Source: Rhizobacter sp.
GTDB taxonomy: Bacteria > Pseudomonadota > Gammaproteobacteria > Burkholderiales > Burkholderiaceae_C
Assembly (NCBI GenBank): GCA_019635355.1
Contig: JAHBZQ010000001.1
Span: forward strand, 3,162,001 to 3,226,000
DNA: 64,000 nt
Direction of reading: 5' to 3'
Both the position numbers and the translations under genes were made by a program. The notes beneath the pieces are model-generated. The model saw nothing but the letters and a program-made list of their open reading frames with translations, searched no databases and had not been told where the DNA came from. Below, piece after piece: positions 26,292 to 33,516 of this stretch (its first letter is position 1; every line of letters starts with the position of its first letter).

Positions 26292-28790
26292 ATGCACCGA
26301 TTGCTGCTCGTCGAGTCGTCGCCCACCCTGCGCCGCGGCATGGAGAAGCTGCTGCTGCGCCACGGCTTCGCCGTGGTGGCGCTGCCGGCCGACGCGAGCG
26401 CGCTCGACACCTTCGACCAGGAGCTGTCGCGCGGCCTGGCCACGCTGATCCTCGGCTGGTCGAACACGCCGGCGGCCGTCTGCGAGGCCTTCGTGCAGCG
26501 CCTGCAGAAGCCCGACTGCCAGCAGCTCGCGGTGGTGGTGCTCGCCGCCGACCCGGCGCGTGTCGACGCGGGCCTCTCGTCGGGGCGCGCCTACACCCGC
26601 GTGCAGCGCCTGCAGCGCCCGTCTGAAGTGCCGCGCCTGGTGCGCGGCCTGCTGGCCCAGGTGGCCAGCGAGCTGCGGCCCGATGCCGAGTCGCCCGCGG
26701 CGCTGAAGGTGCTGCTGGTCGACGACTCGCGCACCAGCCGCACCAAGTACCAGCGCCTGCTGCGCCACCACGGCTATGCGGTGGTCGCCTGCGAAGACGC
26801 CGAAGCCGCGCTCGAGCGGGTGCAGACCGAGCACTTCGACCTCGCCGTCATCGACTACTTCATGCCCGGCATGAACGGCGCCGCACTCTGCCGCGCGTTG
26901 CGCGAGCTGCCCGCCACGCGCGACATGACGCTCGCCGTGCTCACCGGCTCGTATGAAGAAGGCCTCATCAGCGACTGCCTCGAAGCCGGCGCCAGCGAGT
27001 GCATGTTCAAGAACGAGTCCGACGAACTCGTGGTCGCCCGCGTCGACAGCATGGCGCGCCTGTGCGAGCGCGAGCGCCGCCTGAAGGAAGAAGGCCAGCG
27101 GCTGGAGCTCATCCTCTCGTCGGTGGGCGACGGCGTGTACGGTGTCGACCGCCACGGCCGCATCACCTTCGTCAACCCGGCTGCGCTGCGCCTCCTGCAG
27201 TGCACGCACGAAGACGAGCTCGTGGGCCTGTCGGCGCACGAGCGCCTGCACCACCGCGACGAGCGTGGCCGCCCGGTGCCGGCCGAGACCTGCTTCCTGC
27301 AGCAGGCCTACGAGCTGGGCGATTCACTCAGCAACTGGGAGACGGTGTTCTGGCGCGCCGACGGCGAGATGCTCAACGTGGAATGCACGGTGCGCCCGCA
27401 GCATCAAGGCGACGAGTGCGTGGGCGTGGTCGTCGCCTTCCGCGACATCGCCGAGCGCAAGCGCCACGAGGCCGAGACGCAATGGCAGCTGCGCCACGAC
27501 CACCTCACCAAGCTGCACAACCGCCGCCACTTCGAATACATGCTGGAGCAGGAGATCTTCCGCCTGCGCCGCAGCGCCGAGCAGAGCGCGCTGCTCTTCA
27601 TCGACCTCGACCGCTTCAAGCACATCAACGACACCGCCGGCCACGCCGCCGGCGATGCGCTCTTGGCGAGCATCGGGCGCAAGCTCAAATCGCGCTCGCG
27701 CCAGTCCGACCTCGTGGCGCGGCTGGGCGGAGACGAGTTCGCGGTGCTCCTGCGCAACGTCGACGACGGCAGCGTGCTCGCACTCGCCGAGAAATTCCGC
27801 GCCATCCTCGACGACGGCAACTTCAGCCACGGCGGGCGCGAGTTCGAGGTCTCGGGCAGCGTGGGCATCGCGCGCCTGAGCCGCCACACGCTCTCGCCGG
27901 CGTATGCGATGAACTGCGCCGACGCCGCCTGCCACATCGCCAAGCGCGAAGGCCGCAACCGCATCCACATGTTCGACCTCGGCGGCGACGCCGGCGCGCT
28001 GGCCACGCTGCAGCAGTCGTGGTCGGAGCGGCTCAAGATCGCACTCGCCGCCGGCAACTTCGCGCTGCAGTTCCAACCCATCTTCGACCTGCGCCGCCTG
28101 CCCGAGGAGGCGGCCGACGAGCTGCCGGGCGAGGCCGTCTACGGGCACGAGGTCTTCGTGCGGCTCGATGACGTCGACACCCTGCTCGCCCCACGCGCCT
28201 TCCTCTCGCAGGCCGAGCGCTTCGAGCTGATGCCCGCGCTCGACGGCTGGGTGATGGACCGCATCGCGCTCATGCTCGCCCGAGAGGCGCGGCCCGTCAC
28301 CTCGCGCTTCCACCTCAACGTGGCCACCGCCTCGCTGCTCGACGCGGGTTACCTCGCCCGCCTCACGACGCTGCTGCGCGAAGGGGCCTTCGCGCCCGGC
28401 CAGCTGTGCCTGGAGATCAAGGAAAGCGAACTCGCCGGCCAGCTGCAGGCGCTGCTGCCGGTGCTGGGCGAGCTGCACCAGCTCGGCGTGCGCCTGCTGC
28501 TCGACGAATACGGCCGTGGCCTCGGTGGCCTCGGCCACCTGCGCGGCCTGCCGCTGTCGGCCGTCAAGCTCGACGGCAGCCTGGTGCAGGGCCTCGCCGG
28601 CGACGAGGTGGGCGTGCTGATGGTGCGCGCCATGACCGACCTCGCCCACGCGATGAAGGCGGTGGTGATCGCCCCGCTGATCGAAGACAACACCGTGCTG
28701 CAGCGCCTGCGCAGCGCCGGGGTCGACTACGCCCAGGGCTTCGTGCTCGGCGAGCCACGCACGAGCTGGTCGGAGCTGGCCGCGCACTGA
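26292..28790 (+). CDS. REC-REC-PAS-GGDEF-EAL signalling protein with degenerate EAL
   Basis: An 832-residue cyclic-di-GMP protein. Residues 1-125 form a receiver that lacks the usual acidic pair; residues 135-255 form an intact receiver (LLVDDSR, phosphoacceptor in AVIDYFMPGMNG). A PAS domain spans about 275-395. The diguanylate cyclase domain has the intact GGDEF motif at 479-483 and the substrate motif FKHINDTAGHAAGD. The C-terminal EAL-like domain has EVF at 620-622 in place of EAL, LLDEYGRG in place of DDFGTG and APLIED in place of the usual AEGVE. Phosphodiesterase activity is therefore doubtful, while cyclase activity is likely and probably phosphorylation-controlled. The ATG at 26292 begins the first receiver strand. 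Confidence 0.9.
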   Translation: MHRLLLVESSPTLRRGMEKLLLRHGFAVVALPADASALDTFDQELSRGLATLILGWSNTPAAVCEAFVQRLQKPDCQQLAVVVLAADPARVDAGLSSGRAYTRVQRLQRPSEVPRLVRGLLAQVASELRPDAESPAALKVLLVDDSRTSRTKYQRLLRHHGYAVVACEDAEAALERVQTEHFDLAVIDYFMPGMNGAALCRALRELPATRDMTLAVLTGSYEEGLISDCLEAGASECMFKNESDELVVARVDSMARLCERERRLKEEGQRLELILSSVGDGVYGVDRHGRITFVNPAALRLLQCTHEDELVGLSAHERLHHRDERGRPVPAETCFLQQAYELGDSLSNWETVFWRADGEMLNVECTVRPQHQGDECVGVVVAFRDIAERKRHEAETQWQLRHDHLTKLHNRRHFEYMLEQEIFRLRRSAEQSALLFIDLDRFKHINDTAGHAAGDALLASIGRKLKSRSRQSDLVARLGGDEFAVLLRNVDDGSVLALAEKFRAILDDGNFSHGGREFEVSGSVGIARLSRHTLSPAYAMNCADAACHIAKREGRNRIHMFDLGGDAGALATLQQSWSERLKIALAAGNFALQFQPIFDLRRLPEEAADELPGEAVYGHEVFVRLDDVDTLLAPRAFLSQAERFELMPALDGWVMDRIALMLAREARPVTSRFHLNVATASLLDAGYLARLTTLLREGAFAPGQLCLEIKESELAGQLQALLPVLGELHQLGVRLLLDEYGRGLGGLGHLRGLPLSAVKLDGSLVQGLAGDEVGVLMVRAMTDLAHAMKAVVIAPLIEDNTVLQRLRSAGVDYAQGFVLGEPRTSWSELAAH

Positions 28791-28824
28791 GCGCCGCCAG
28801 GCGGTCAGTGCTTGGCGCGGCGGC

Positions 28825-29529
28825 TCAGCCCGGCCGCTTCGGGATCTGCAGCCCGCGCTGCACCGCCGGGCGGGCCTTGAACGCCTCGAGCACCCGCTGC
28901 ACCTGCTTGAAGTCGGCAAAGCCGACCAGCTCGCCCGCGCCGTAGAAGCCCACGAGGTTGTTGACCCAGGGGAAGGTCGCGATGTCGGCGATGGTGTACT
29001 CGTCGCCCATGCTCCAGGTGCGGCCGGCGAGGTGCCTGTCGAGCACGCCCAAGAGCCGCTTGCTCTCGGCCACGTAGCGGTCGCGCGGGCGCTTGTCTTC
29101 GTAGTCCTTGCCGGCGAACTTGTGGAAGAAGCCGAGCTGGCCAAACATCGGGCCGATGCCGCCCATCTGGAACATCAGCCACTGCAGCGTCTCGTAGCGC
29201 TTCGCCACGTCGACCGGCATCAGCTGGCCGGTCTTGGCCGCGAGGTAGACGAGGATCGCACCCGACTCGAAGAGCGCCAGCGGCTCGCCGTTGGGCCCGT
29301 GCGGGTCGATGATGGCGGGGATCTTGTTGTTCGGGTTCAGCGAGATGAACTCGGGCGAGAGCTGGTCGTTGGTGTTGAAGTCGACCAGGTGCGGCTCATA
29401 CGGCAGGCCGGTCTCTTCGAGCGCGATCGACACCTTCACGCCGTTGGGCGTGGGCAGCGAGTAGAGCTGCAGGCGGTCGGGGTGCTGGGCGGGCCACTTC
29501 TTCGTGATGGGGAAGTCGTTGAGGTTCAT
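28825..29529 (-). CDS. Glutathione S-transferase family protein, YfcG-like
   Basis: A 234-residue enzyme of the Nu-class/YfcG type, which has glutathione-dependent disulfide reductase or transferase activity. The thioredoxin-like N-terminal domain holds LYSLPTPNGVKVSIALEE and NPNNKIPAIID with the cis-Pro, then LFESGAILVYLAAK, the glutathione-binding end. The helical domain has RLLGVLDRHLAGRTWSMGDE and YTIADIATFPWV (N-capping box). Length fits the family. It is the last gene of a three-gene unit with a DinB protein and a thioesterase. Substrate unknown. Confidence 0.9.
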   Translation of the reverse strand: MNLNDFPITKKWPAQHPDRLQLYSLPTPNGVKVSIALEETGLPYEPHLVDFNTNDQLSPEFISLNPNNKIPAIIDPHGPNGEPLALFESGAILVYLAAKTGQLMPVDVAKRYETLQWLMFQMGGIGPMFGQLGFFHKFAGKDYEDKRPRDRYVAESKRLLGVLDRHLAGRTWSMGDEYTIADIATFPWVNNLVGFYGAGELVGFADFKQVQRVLEAFKARPAVQRGLQIPKRPG

Positions 29530-29543
29530 GGGGGTCGTGGAGG

Positions 29544-30035
29544 TCAGGCGCGCCGGGAGGGCTCGGACTGGTGGAGGAATCGGGTGAAGAGGTCGCGCGG
29601 CGGCGTGAGCGCGGCACTCTTCATCAGGCGGCCGACTTCGCCGCGGTGGTAGGCGCCGTGCGTGATGACGTGGGCGAGGATCTCCTCGCGCGACATCAGG
29701 CCCTTGTCGCCGTCGGTGAAGGTGAAGGCCAGGCGCTCGTCGAGCTGCGGCTGGGTGAGCTCGCGCGTGTAGTCGACGTACCAGCGGTCGAGTTCGGCCA
29801 CCGCGTCGCGCAGCTGCGCCACGGTGGGCGTCTCGGGTGTGTTGGTGCCGTCCAGGCCGTGCGCTTGCCCGCTCAGGTGGCCGCGGAAGATGCGGTCCAC
29901 CGTGTGGATGTGGTTGAGCGTGCGCAGCGCGGTGTGGCGGTTCGCGTCGTCGAGCTGGTCGAGCTGCGCGAAGAACTGCGCGTTGATCCAGGCTTTCTCC
30001 TGGAAGAGAGACTGCAAGAGGGTCGATGCGCTCAT
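29544..30035 (-). CDS. DinB family protein
   Basis: A 163-residue four-helix-bundle protein of the DinB/YfiT superfamily. The metal triad is visible as a His in LNHIHTVD (42 or 44), His126 and His130 in HVITHGAYHRGEVG. Many members are thiol-dependent S-transferases using mycothiol, bacillithiol or glutathione, which would fit the adjacent glutathione S-transferase gene. The start ATG overlaps the stop of the thioesterase gene (ATGA). No signal peptide. The reaction is inferred only at superfamily level. Confidence 0.87.
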   Translation of the reverse strand: MSASTLLQSLFQEKAWINAQFFAQLDQLDDANRHTALRTLNHIHTVDRIFRGHLSGQAHGLDGTNTPETPTVAQLRDAVAELDRWYVDYTRELTQPQLDERLAFTFTDGDKGLMSREEILAHVITHGAYHRGEVGRLMKSAALTPPRDLFTRFLHQSEPSRRA

Positions 30036-30478
30036 GACGTGGCTCCTTTTGCATCATCGGGAACGAGCACCGCCATCGTGATGCGCGACAGGCAGGTGAG
30101 CTTGCCTTCCTCGTTCTTGATCTCGATCTGCCACACCTGCGTGGTGCGGCCGATGTGCACCGGCCGCGCCGTGCCCGTCACCCAGCCGCCCGTCACCGGG
30201 CGGATGTGGTTGGCGTTGATGTCGAGCCCCACCACGCGGTGGCCTTTCGGTGCGGCGAAGGCCGCGCCACAGGAGCCGAGCGTCTCGGCCAGCACCACCG
30301 ACACCCCGCCGTGCAGGATGCCAGCCGGTTGCTTGGTGCGCTGGTCGACCGGCATGCGGGCGCTGAGGTAGTCGTCCCCCAGCTCCGTGAACTCGATGCC
30401 GAGGTGCTCGGAGGCGGTGTTGACGCTGATCTTGGTGAGCAGCTCGACGGAGGCAGGTTGTTTCCAGATCGCAGGCAT
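30032..30478 (-). CDS. Hotdog-fold thioesterase, PaaI/MenI-like
   Basis: A 148-residue acyl-CoA thioesterase-like protein. The active-site segment PAGILHGGVSVVLAETLGSC includes the HGG turn and the catalytic Glu on the central helix; GLDINANHIRPV and GRTTQVWQIEI are the following strands. Length and order match the YdiI/MenI (1,4-dihydroxy-2-naphthoyl-CoA) and PaaI groups, but no menaquinone genes adjoin. It is the first gene of the unit that continues with DinB and GST, to which it is joined by a four-base overlap. Confidence 0.88.
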   Translation of the reverse strand: MPAIWKQPASVELLTKISVNTASEHLGIEFTELGDDYLSARMPVDQRTKQPAGILHGGVSVVLAETLGSCGAAFAAPKGHRVVGLDINANHIRPVTGGWVTGTARPVHIGRTTQVWQIEIKNEEGKLTCLSRITMAVLVPDDAKGATS

Positions 30479-30544
30479 GGCGGTGCGGGTGGCCGGGAAG
30501 CGGCGAGTGTGGCAGAGCCTCGTGCTTCGTGCAGGCCGCGGGGT

Positions 30545-31153
30545 TCAGGCCGGGCGTTCGTAGACGAGGCGTGTCCAGGTGACACCAGCCGCCTGGTTGT
30601 GCAGCTGGCGCGATGGGGTGCGCAGGCGCAGCCGCGGCAGCAGGCCGTTCCGTGCGGCGAGGGCATCGGTTTCTTCGGCGCTCACCTCGAACATGCGCCG
30701 GCCTGCCGGCACGGGGCCGTGGCGCAGCGCCATCACGAGGCGGCCGCCCGGGGCGGTCAAGGCGGCCAGGTGCGGGAAGGCTTCGCGGCGCTCGCCAGCA
30801 TCGAGGTGCATCCACACGGCGGTGAGCATCACGAGCGCGTGCTGCTCGCGCCGGGCGCGCGCGTGCGTGAGGTCGGGCAGGCCGTCGTCGAGCCAGGTGA
30901 TGCGCGGCGAGCCGTGCAGGCGCCGGCCGGCTTCGCGCAATTCGGCGGTCGGCTCCACCGCGAGCACCGTGTGCCCCCGGTCGGCGAGCCAGGCGGCATC
31001 GGCCCCGGTGCCGGCACCAATGTCGAGCACGCTCGACGGCGCTGCCGGCAACAGGTGCAGCACCTCGCTGTGCTTGTGCTCGAAGCCGAGCGCCTCGTAC
31101 TGCTCGACGAGCGCCTGCGCCTGTTCGGCATAGCCCTGCGTGCCCGGCCTCAC
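30545..31153 (-). CDS. Class I SAM-dependent methyltransferase
   Basis: A 202-residue Rossmann-fold methyltransferase. Motif I is VLDIGAGTGADAAWLADRGH (residues about 43-62) with the acidic end of strand 2 in VLAVEPT; motif IV lies around LVMLTAVWMHLD. The start is the GTG at 31153; no ATG is available and this places the first helix correctly. It is 7 bases behind the stop of the VOC-family gene, so the two are probably co-transcribed. Substrate unknown. Confidence 0.85.
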   Translation of the reverse strand: MRPGTQGYAEQAQALVEQYEALGFEHKHSEVLHLLPAAPSSVLDIGAGTGADAAWLADRGHTVLAVEPTAELREAGRRLHGSPRITWLDDGLPDLTHARARREQHALVMLTAVWMHLDAGERREAFPHLAALTAPGGRLVMALRHGPVPAGRRMFEVSAEETDALAARNGLLPRLRLRTPSRQLHNQAAGVTWTRLVYERPA

Positions 31154-31160
31154 GGCGAAC

Positions 31161-31532
31161 TCACGCCGGCTTGTGGCACACGGCCTCCACGTTGTGCCCA
31201 TCCGGGCCGATGACGAAGGCGCCGTAATAGTTCGGGTGGTAGTGCGGGCGCAGGCCGGGGCCGCCGTTGTCCTTCGCGCCGGCCGCCATCGCGGCCTTGT
31301 AGAAGGCGTCGACGTCGGCGCGGCTGTCGGCGCTGAAGGCGAGGTGCAGCTTCGCGGGCTTCTCGTCGGTGGGGTGGATCCACAGCGTGGGCTTGCCCTG
31401 GCGGCCGAGGCCGGCGCCGGCACCGGGCGGGCCTTCCATCGCGACCGCGTAGCCCAGCGGCGCGAGGGCCGCCTTGAAGAACGCCATGCTGGCGGCGTAG
31501 TCGCTGACGCCGAAACCGAGGTGATCGATCAT
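31161..31532 (-). CDS. VOC family (glyoxalase/bleomycin-resistance fold) protein
   Basis: A 123-residue protein with two beta-alpha-beta-beta-beta modules. It begins MIDHLGFGVSDYAASMAFF; metal-ligand positions typical of the family appear as His4, a His in KLHLAFSA and the C-terminal Glu in GHNVEAVCH. The ribosome site AGGAGG stands seven bases before the ATG, which is strong. Members include glyoxalase-like lyases and resistance proteins; nothing further identifies this one. It heads a short unit with the methyltransferase. Confidence 0.88.
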   Translation of the reverse strand: MIDHLGFGVSDYAASMAFFKAALAPLGYAVAMEGPPGAGAGLGRQGKPTLWIHPTDEKPAKLHLAFSADSRADVDAFYKAAMAAGAKDNGGPGLRPHYHPNYYGAFVIGPDGHNVEAVCHKPA

Positions 31533-31599
31533 GCAAACCTCCTGGGGATGTGGGGGCGGGCCAGCTTGCCACGCGTGACAGGCGCCGTCATGCGCCAAG

Positions 31600-32349
31600 T
31601 CAAGGCCGCACGGCGGGCGACTCGATCGCCATGCCCTGGTCGCGCTTCGCAAGATACAGCTCCAGTTCGACCAGCGCCATGTCACCAAACGGGTAAGGCT
31701 CGGCGCGCACACCGGTGAGGCAGTTGCGCAGGCGGCGCTGCAGCGAGCCGAGCGATTGCCACTCCAGGCGGTACAGCGGGTAGCCGTTCGCATGGCCCTG
31801 CGGGATGCGGCTGCCGCCCAGGCGCAGGCCGGCGCGCTGGTCGTGGCATTGCGCGCACGAGAGGTCGAGCTGGCCGAGGCGCTGGCGGTACATCGCCTCG
31901 CCACGCGCGCGATACGGCTGCAGGCGGGCGTCGTCGGGCGGTGCGATGGGCAGGCCGCGCGACTGGTGGGCGACGAAGCTTTCGAGGGCCAGCAGCTCCG
32001 GGCCCTCGTAGGCGAGCGGCGCGGCCTTCTGGTGGCGCTCGCGGCAGAGGTTGAGGCGCTGGGGCAGGTTCACCGGGCGCTGCAGCACCGCGTCGATCGC
32101 CGGGTAGCGTGGGGCCACGCCGCGCATCGAGGCCACCGTGTGGCAGCCGCTGCAGGCCGGGCGGTCGCCGGGCGGTGGCTTGGCCCACAGGGCCGCGCCC
32201 TCCTGCACCCACAGCATGCCGGGGTTCTGCAAGTCGTCGCGCTGCATGGCCTGCGTCTCGCGGCTCATGTCGTCGAAGCCGGAGCGGCGCGCGTCCTGGG
32301 CCCACACCGCGGTGGCCGCACAGGCGAGGAGCAGCGCCACGAACTTCAT
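31600..32349 (-). CDS. soxA: Sulfur oxidation c-type cytochrome SoxA
   Basis: A 249-residue periplasmic cytochrome (signal peptide ending AVWAQ) that with SoxX attaches sulfur substrates to the carrier SoxYZ. Two haem sites are visible: CSGCH at 66-70 and CAQCH at 165-169. The active-site Cys, which becomes a persulfide haem ligand in known SoxA, corresponds to Cys210 in LRNCLTGVRAEPYPFGD. Its start overlaps the soxZ stop (ATGA). It is the last gene of the minus-strand operon; soxB, normally next to it, is absent, and an unrelated VOC gene follows after 67 bases. Confidence 0.93.
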   Translation of the reverse strand: MKFVALLLACAATAVWAQDARRSGFDDMSRETQAMQRDDLQNPGMLWVQEGAALWAKPPPGDRPACSGCHTVASMRGVAPRYPAIDAVLQRPVNLPQRLNLCRERHQKAAPLAYEGPELLALESFVAHQSRGLPIAPPDDARLQPYRARGEAMYRQRLGQLDLSCAQCHDQRAGLRLGGSRIPQGHANGYPLYRLEWQSLGSLQRRLRNCLTGVRAEPYPFGDMALVELELYLAKRDQGMAIESPAVRP

Positions 32350-32666
32350 GTGACGGTGATCTTCACGCTCTCGCTTTGCTGGAAGCCGTTGTCGCCGGTC
32401 CATTCGAATTGCAGCGTGCCGCTCTCGGTGGCCACGGTGCTGAAGACGATGTACGGGTTGGCGGCCACGGCGGGGTACAGCTCGGCGTTGAAGACGAGCT
32501 CGCCGTTGTAGCGGCAGCTGAAGTGGGTGATGAGGTCGCGCGGCTTGGTGGTGCCGTTGGCGTCGGGGCGGAAGCCGGTTTCCATCACGTGCGCGATGAG
32601 CGTGCGCAGCTCGATCACCTCGCCTTTCCTGGCGGTGCTGGGGGCGGTGATCAGGGTGCGGGCCAT
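32346..32666 (-). CDS. soxZ: Thiosulfate oxidation carrier complex protein SoxZ
   Basis: A 106-residue immunoglobulin-like subunit that pairs with SoxY to form the sulfur-carrying complex. The family pattern KGEVIELRTLIAHVMETGFR near the N-terminus and the late SGTLQFEWTGDNG are clear. It has no leader and in known systems is exported in complex with Tat-dependent SoxY. It lies 7 bases behind soxY and overlaps soxA by four bases. Confidence 0.94.
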   Translation of the reverse strand: MARTLITAPSTARKGEVIELRTLIAHVMETGFRPDANGTTKPRDLITHFSCRYNGELVFNAELYPAVAANPYIVFSTVATESGTLQFEWTGDNGFQQSESVKITVT

Positions 32667-32673
32667 CGTGCGC

Positions 32674-33099
32674 TCATTCCAGGCAGGCGGCGAGCGTGAC
32701 CAGCACGTCCACCGCGTCCGACCAGTAGCTGCCGTCGCTCAGCCGCGCCACGGCGACGAGCTGCTGCGAGGTGGCGAGCCGGATGCGCGTCGACACCTGC
32801 GCGCGGCCCGAGCGCGGCGTGAGCGTGAAGCGCACCACGTCGCGCTGCGGGTTGCGGTCGTTGAAGACGGCGATGCCGGTCACGTGCGCCTCGGGCGTCA
32901 TCGGGCTGTCGACGCTGACGGTGATGGGCACCGCGTTGCCGTTTTCCACCAGCGGCGGCACGTCGAGCTTCACCTTGCCGCGTGTCACCGGCTTGCCGTC
33001 GGCATAACCGCGGATGGCGGCCTCCATCTCCGACGAGGTGGCGTGCGCCGGCAGCACCACCACGGCTCCGAGGGAAAGAAGCGCATCGCGTCGATTCAT
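32674..33099 (-). CDS. soxY: Sulfur carrier protein SoxY with variant C-terminus
   Basis: A 141-residue protein with a Tat-type leader (MNRRDALLSLGAVVVLPAHA) and an Ig-like domain (VTGIAVFNDRNPQRDVVRF, STRIRLATSQQLVAVARLSD). In the classical protein the sulfur substrate hangs on the Cys of a flexible GGCGG tail. Here the chain ends LVTLAACLE, so Cys139 is kept near the end but the glycines are replaced. Position, partner genes and fold still identify it as SoxY. The variant arm may alter how partner enzymes reach the bound sulfur. It stands 9 bases behind soxX. Confidence 0.9.
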   Translation of the reverse strand: MNRRDALLSLGAVVVLPAHATSSEMEAAIRGYADGKPVTRGKVKLDVPPLVENGNAVPITVSVDSPMTPEAHVTGIAVFNDRNPQRDVVRFTLTPRSGRAQVSTRIRLATSQQLVAVARLSDGSYWSDAVDVLVTLAACLE

Positions 33100-33108
33100 G
33101 CCACGACC

Positions 33109-33516
33109 CTACTTCAGCGTGACCAGCCAGGCGACCACGTCTTCCACCTCCTGCGCCGTCAGCAAGGTCTTGCCGCGCAGCGCCGGGGCCACGCGCGTGA
33201 GCCCGTCGCTGCGGTGGTACGCCGGCATGATGGTCTCGGGGTTGAAGCGGCGTGCGTCGACCACGCGCGCGCGCAGCTGGCCGGCGCTGTAGCGGCTGCC
33301 CACGCCCGCAAGATCCGGCGCGAGCGTGCCCTGGAAGCGGTCTTCGGGAATGGGTGCGGTGTGGCACAGCAGGCACAGGCCCGCCTGCCGGCTGGCCGCG
33401 ATGGCACGACCGCGCGCCGCATCGCCGGGTGTGGCGGTGAGCGGTGGCAGCGTGTCACCCGGCGGTGTGGCGCAGGCGGCCAACAGCAACAACGGCAGCG
33501 CAAGCAATCGCCGCAT
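33109..33516 (-). CDS. soxX: Sulfur oxidation c-type cytochrome SoxX
   Basis: A 135-residue monohaem cytochrome with lipobox LLLAAC (lipid on Cys15), so membrane-tethered in the periplasm. The haem site is CLLCH at 48-52, followed by the family blocks QGTLAPDLAGVGSRYS and NPETIMPAYH, which holds the Met ligand. It would form SoxAX with the product of soxA four genes on. The start overlaps the stop of the molybdopterin-subunit gene (TGATG), tying the Sox genes to that enzyme in one operon. Confidence 0.93.
   Translation of the reverse strand: MRRLLALPLLLLAACATPPGDTLPPLTATPGDAARGRAIAASRQAGLCLLCHTAPIPEDRFQGTLAPDLAGVGSRYSAGQLRARVVDARRFNPETIMPAYHRSDGLTRVAPALRGKTLLTAQEVEDVVAWLVTLK

Noticed and set aside
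26292..28790. Considered as a dual cyclase/phosphodiesterase
   Set aside because: The EAL signature and several metal-binding positions are replaced, so active phosphodiesterase cannot be claimed.
31600..32349. Considered as a complete sox operon with soxB
   Set aside because: The genes on either side (VOC protein and SnoaL-free region up to 31532, cupin side at 37947) show no metallophosphatase-type protein, so soxB is not in the window.
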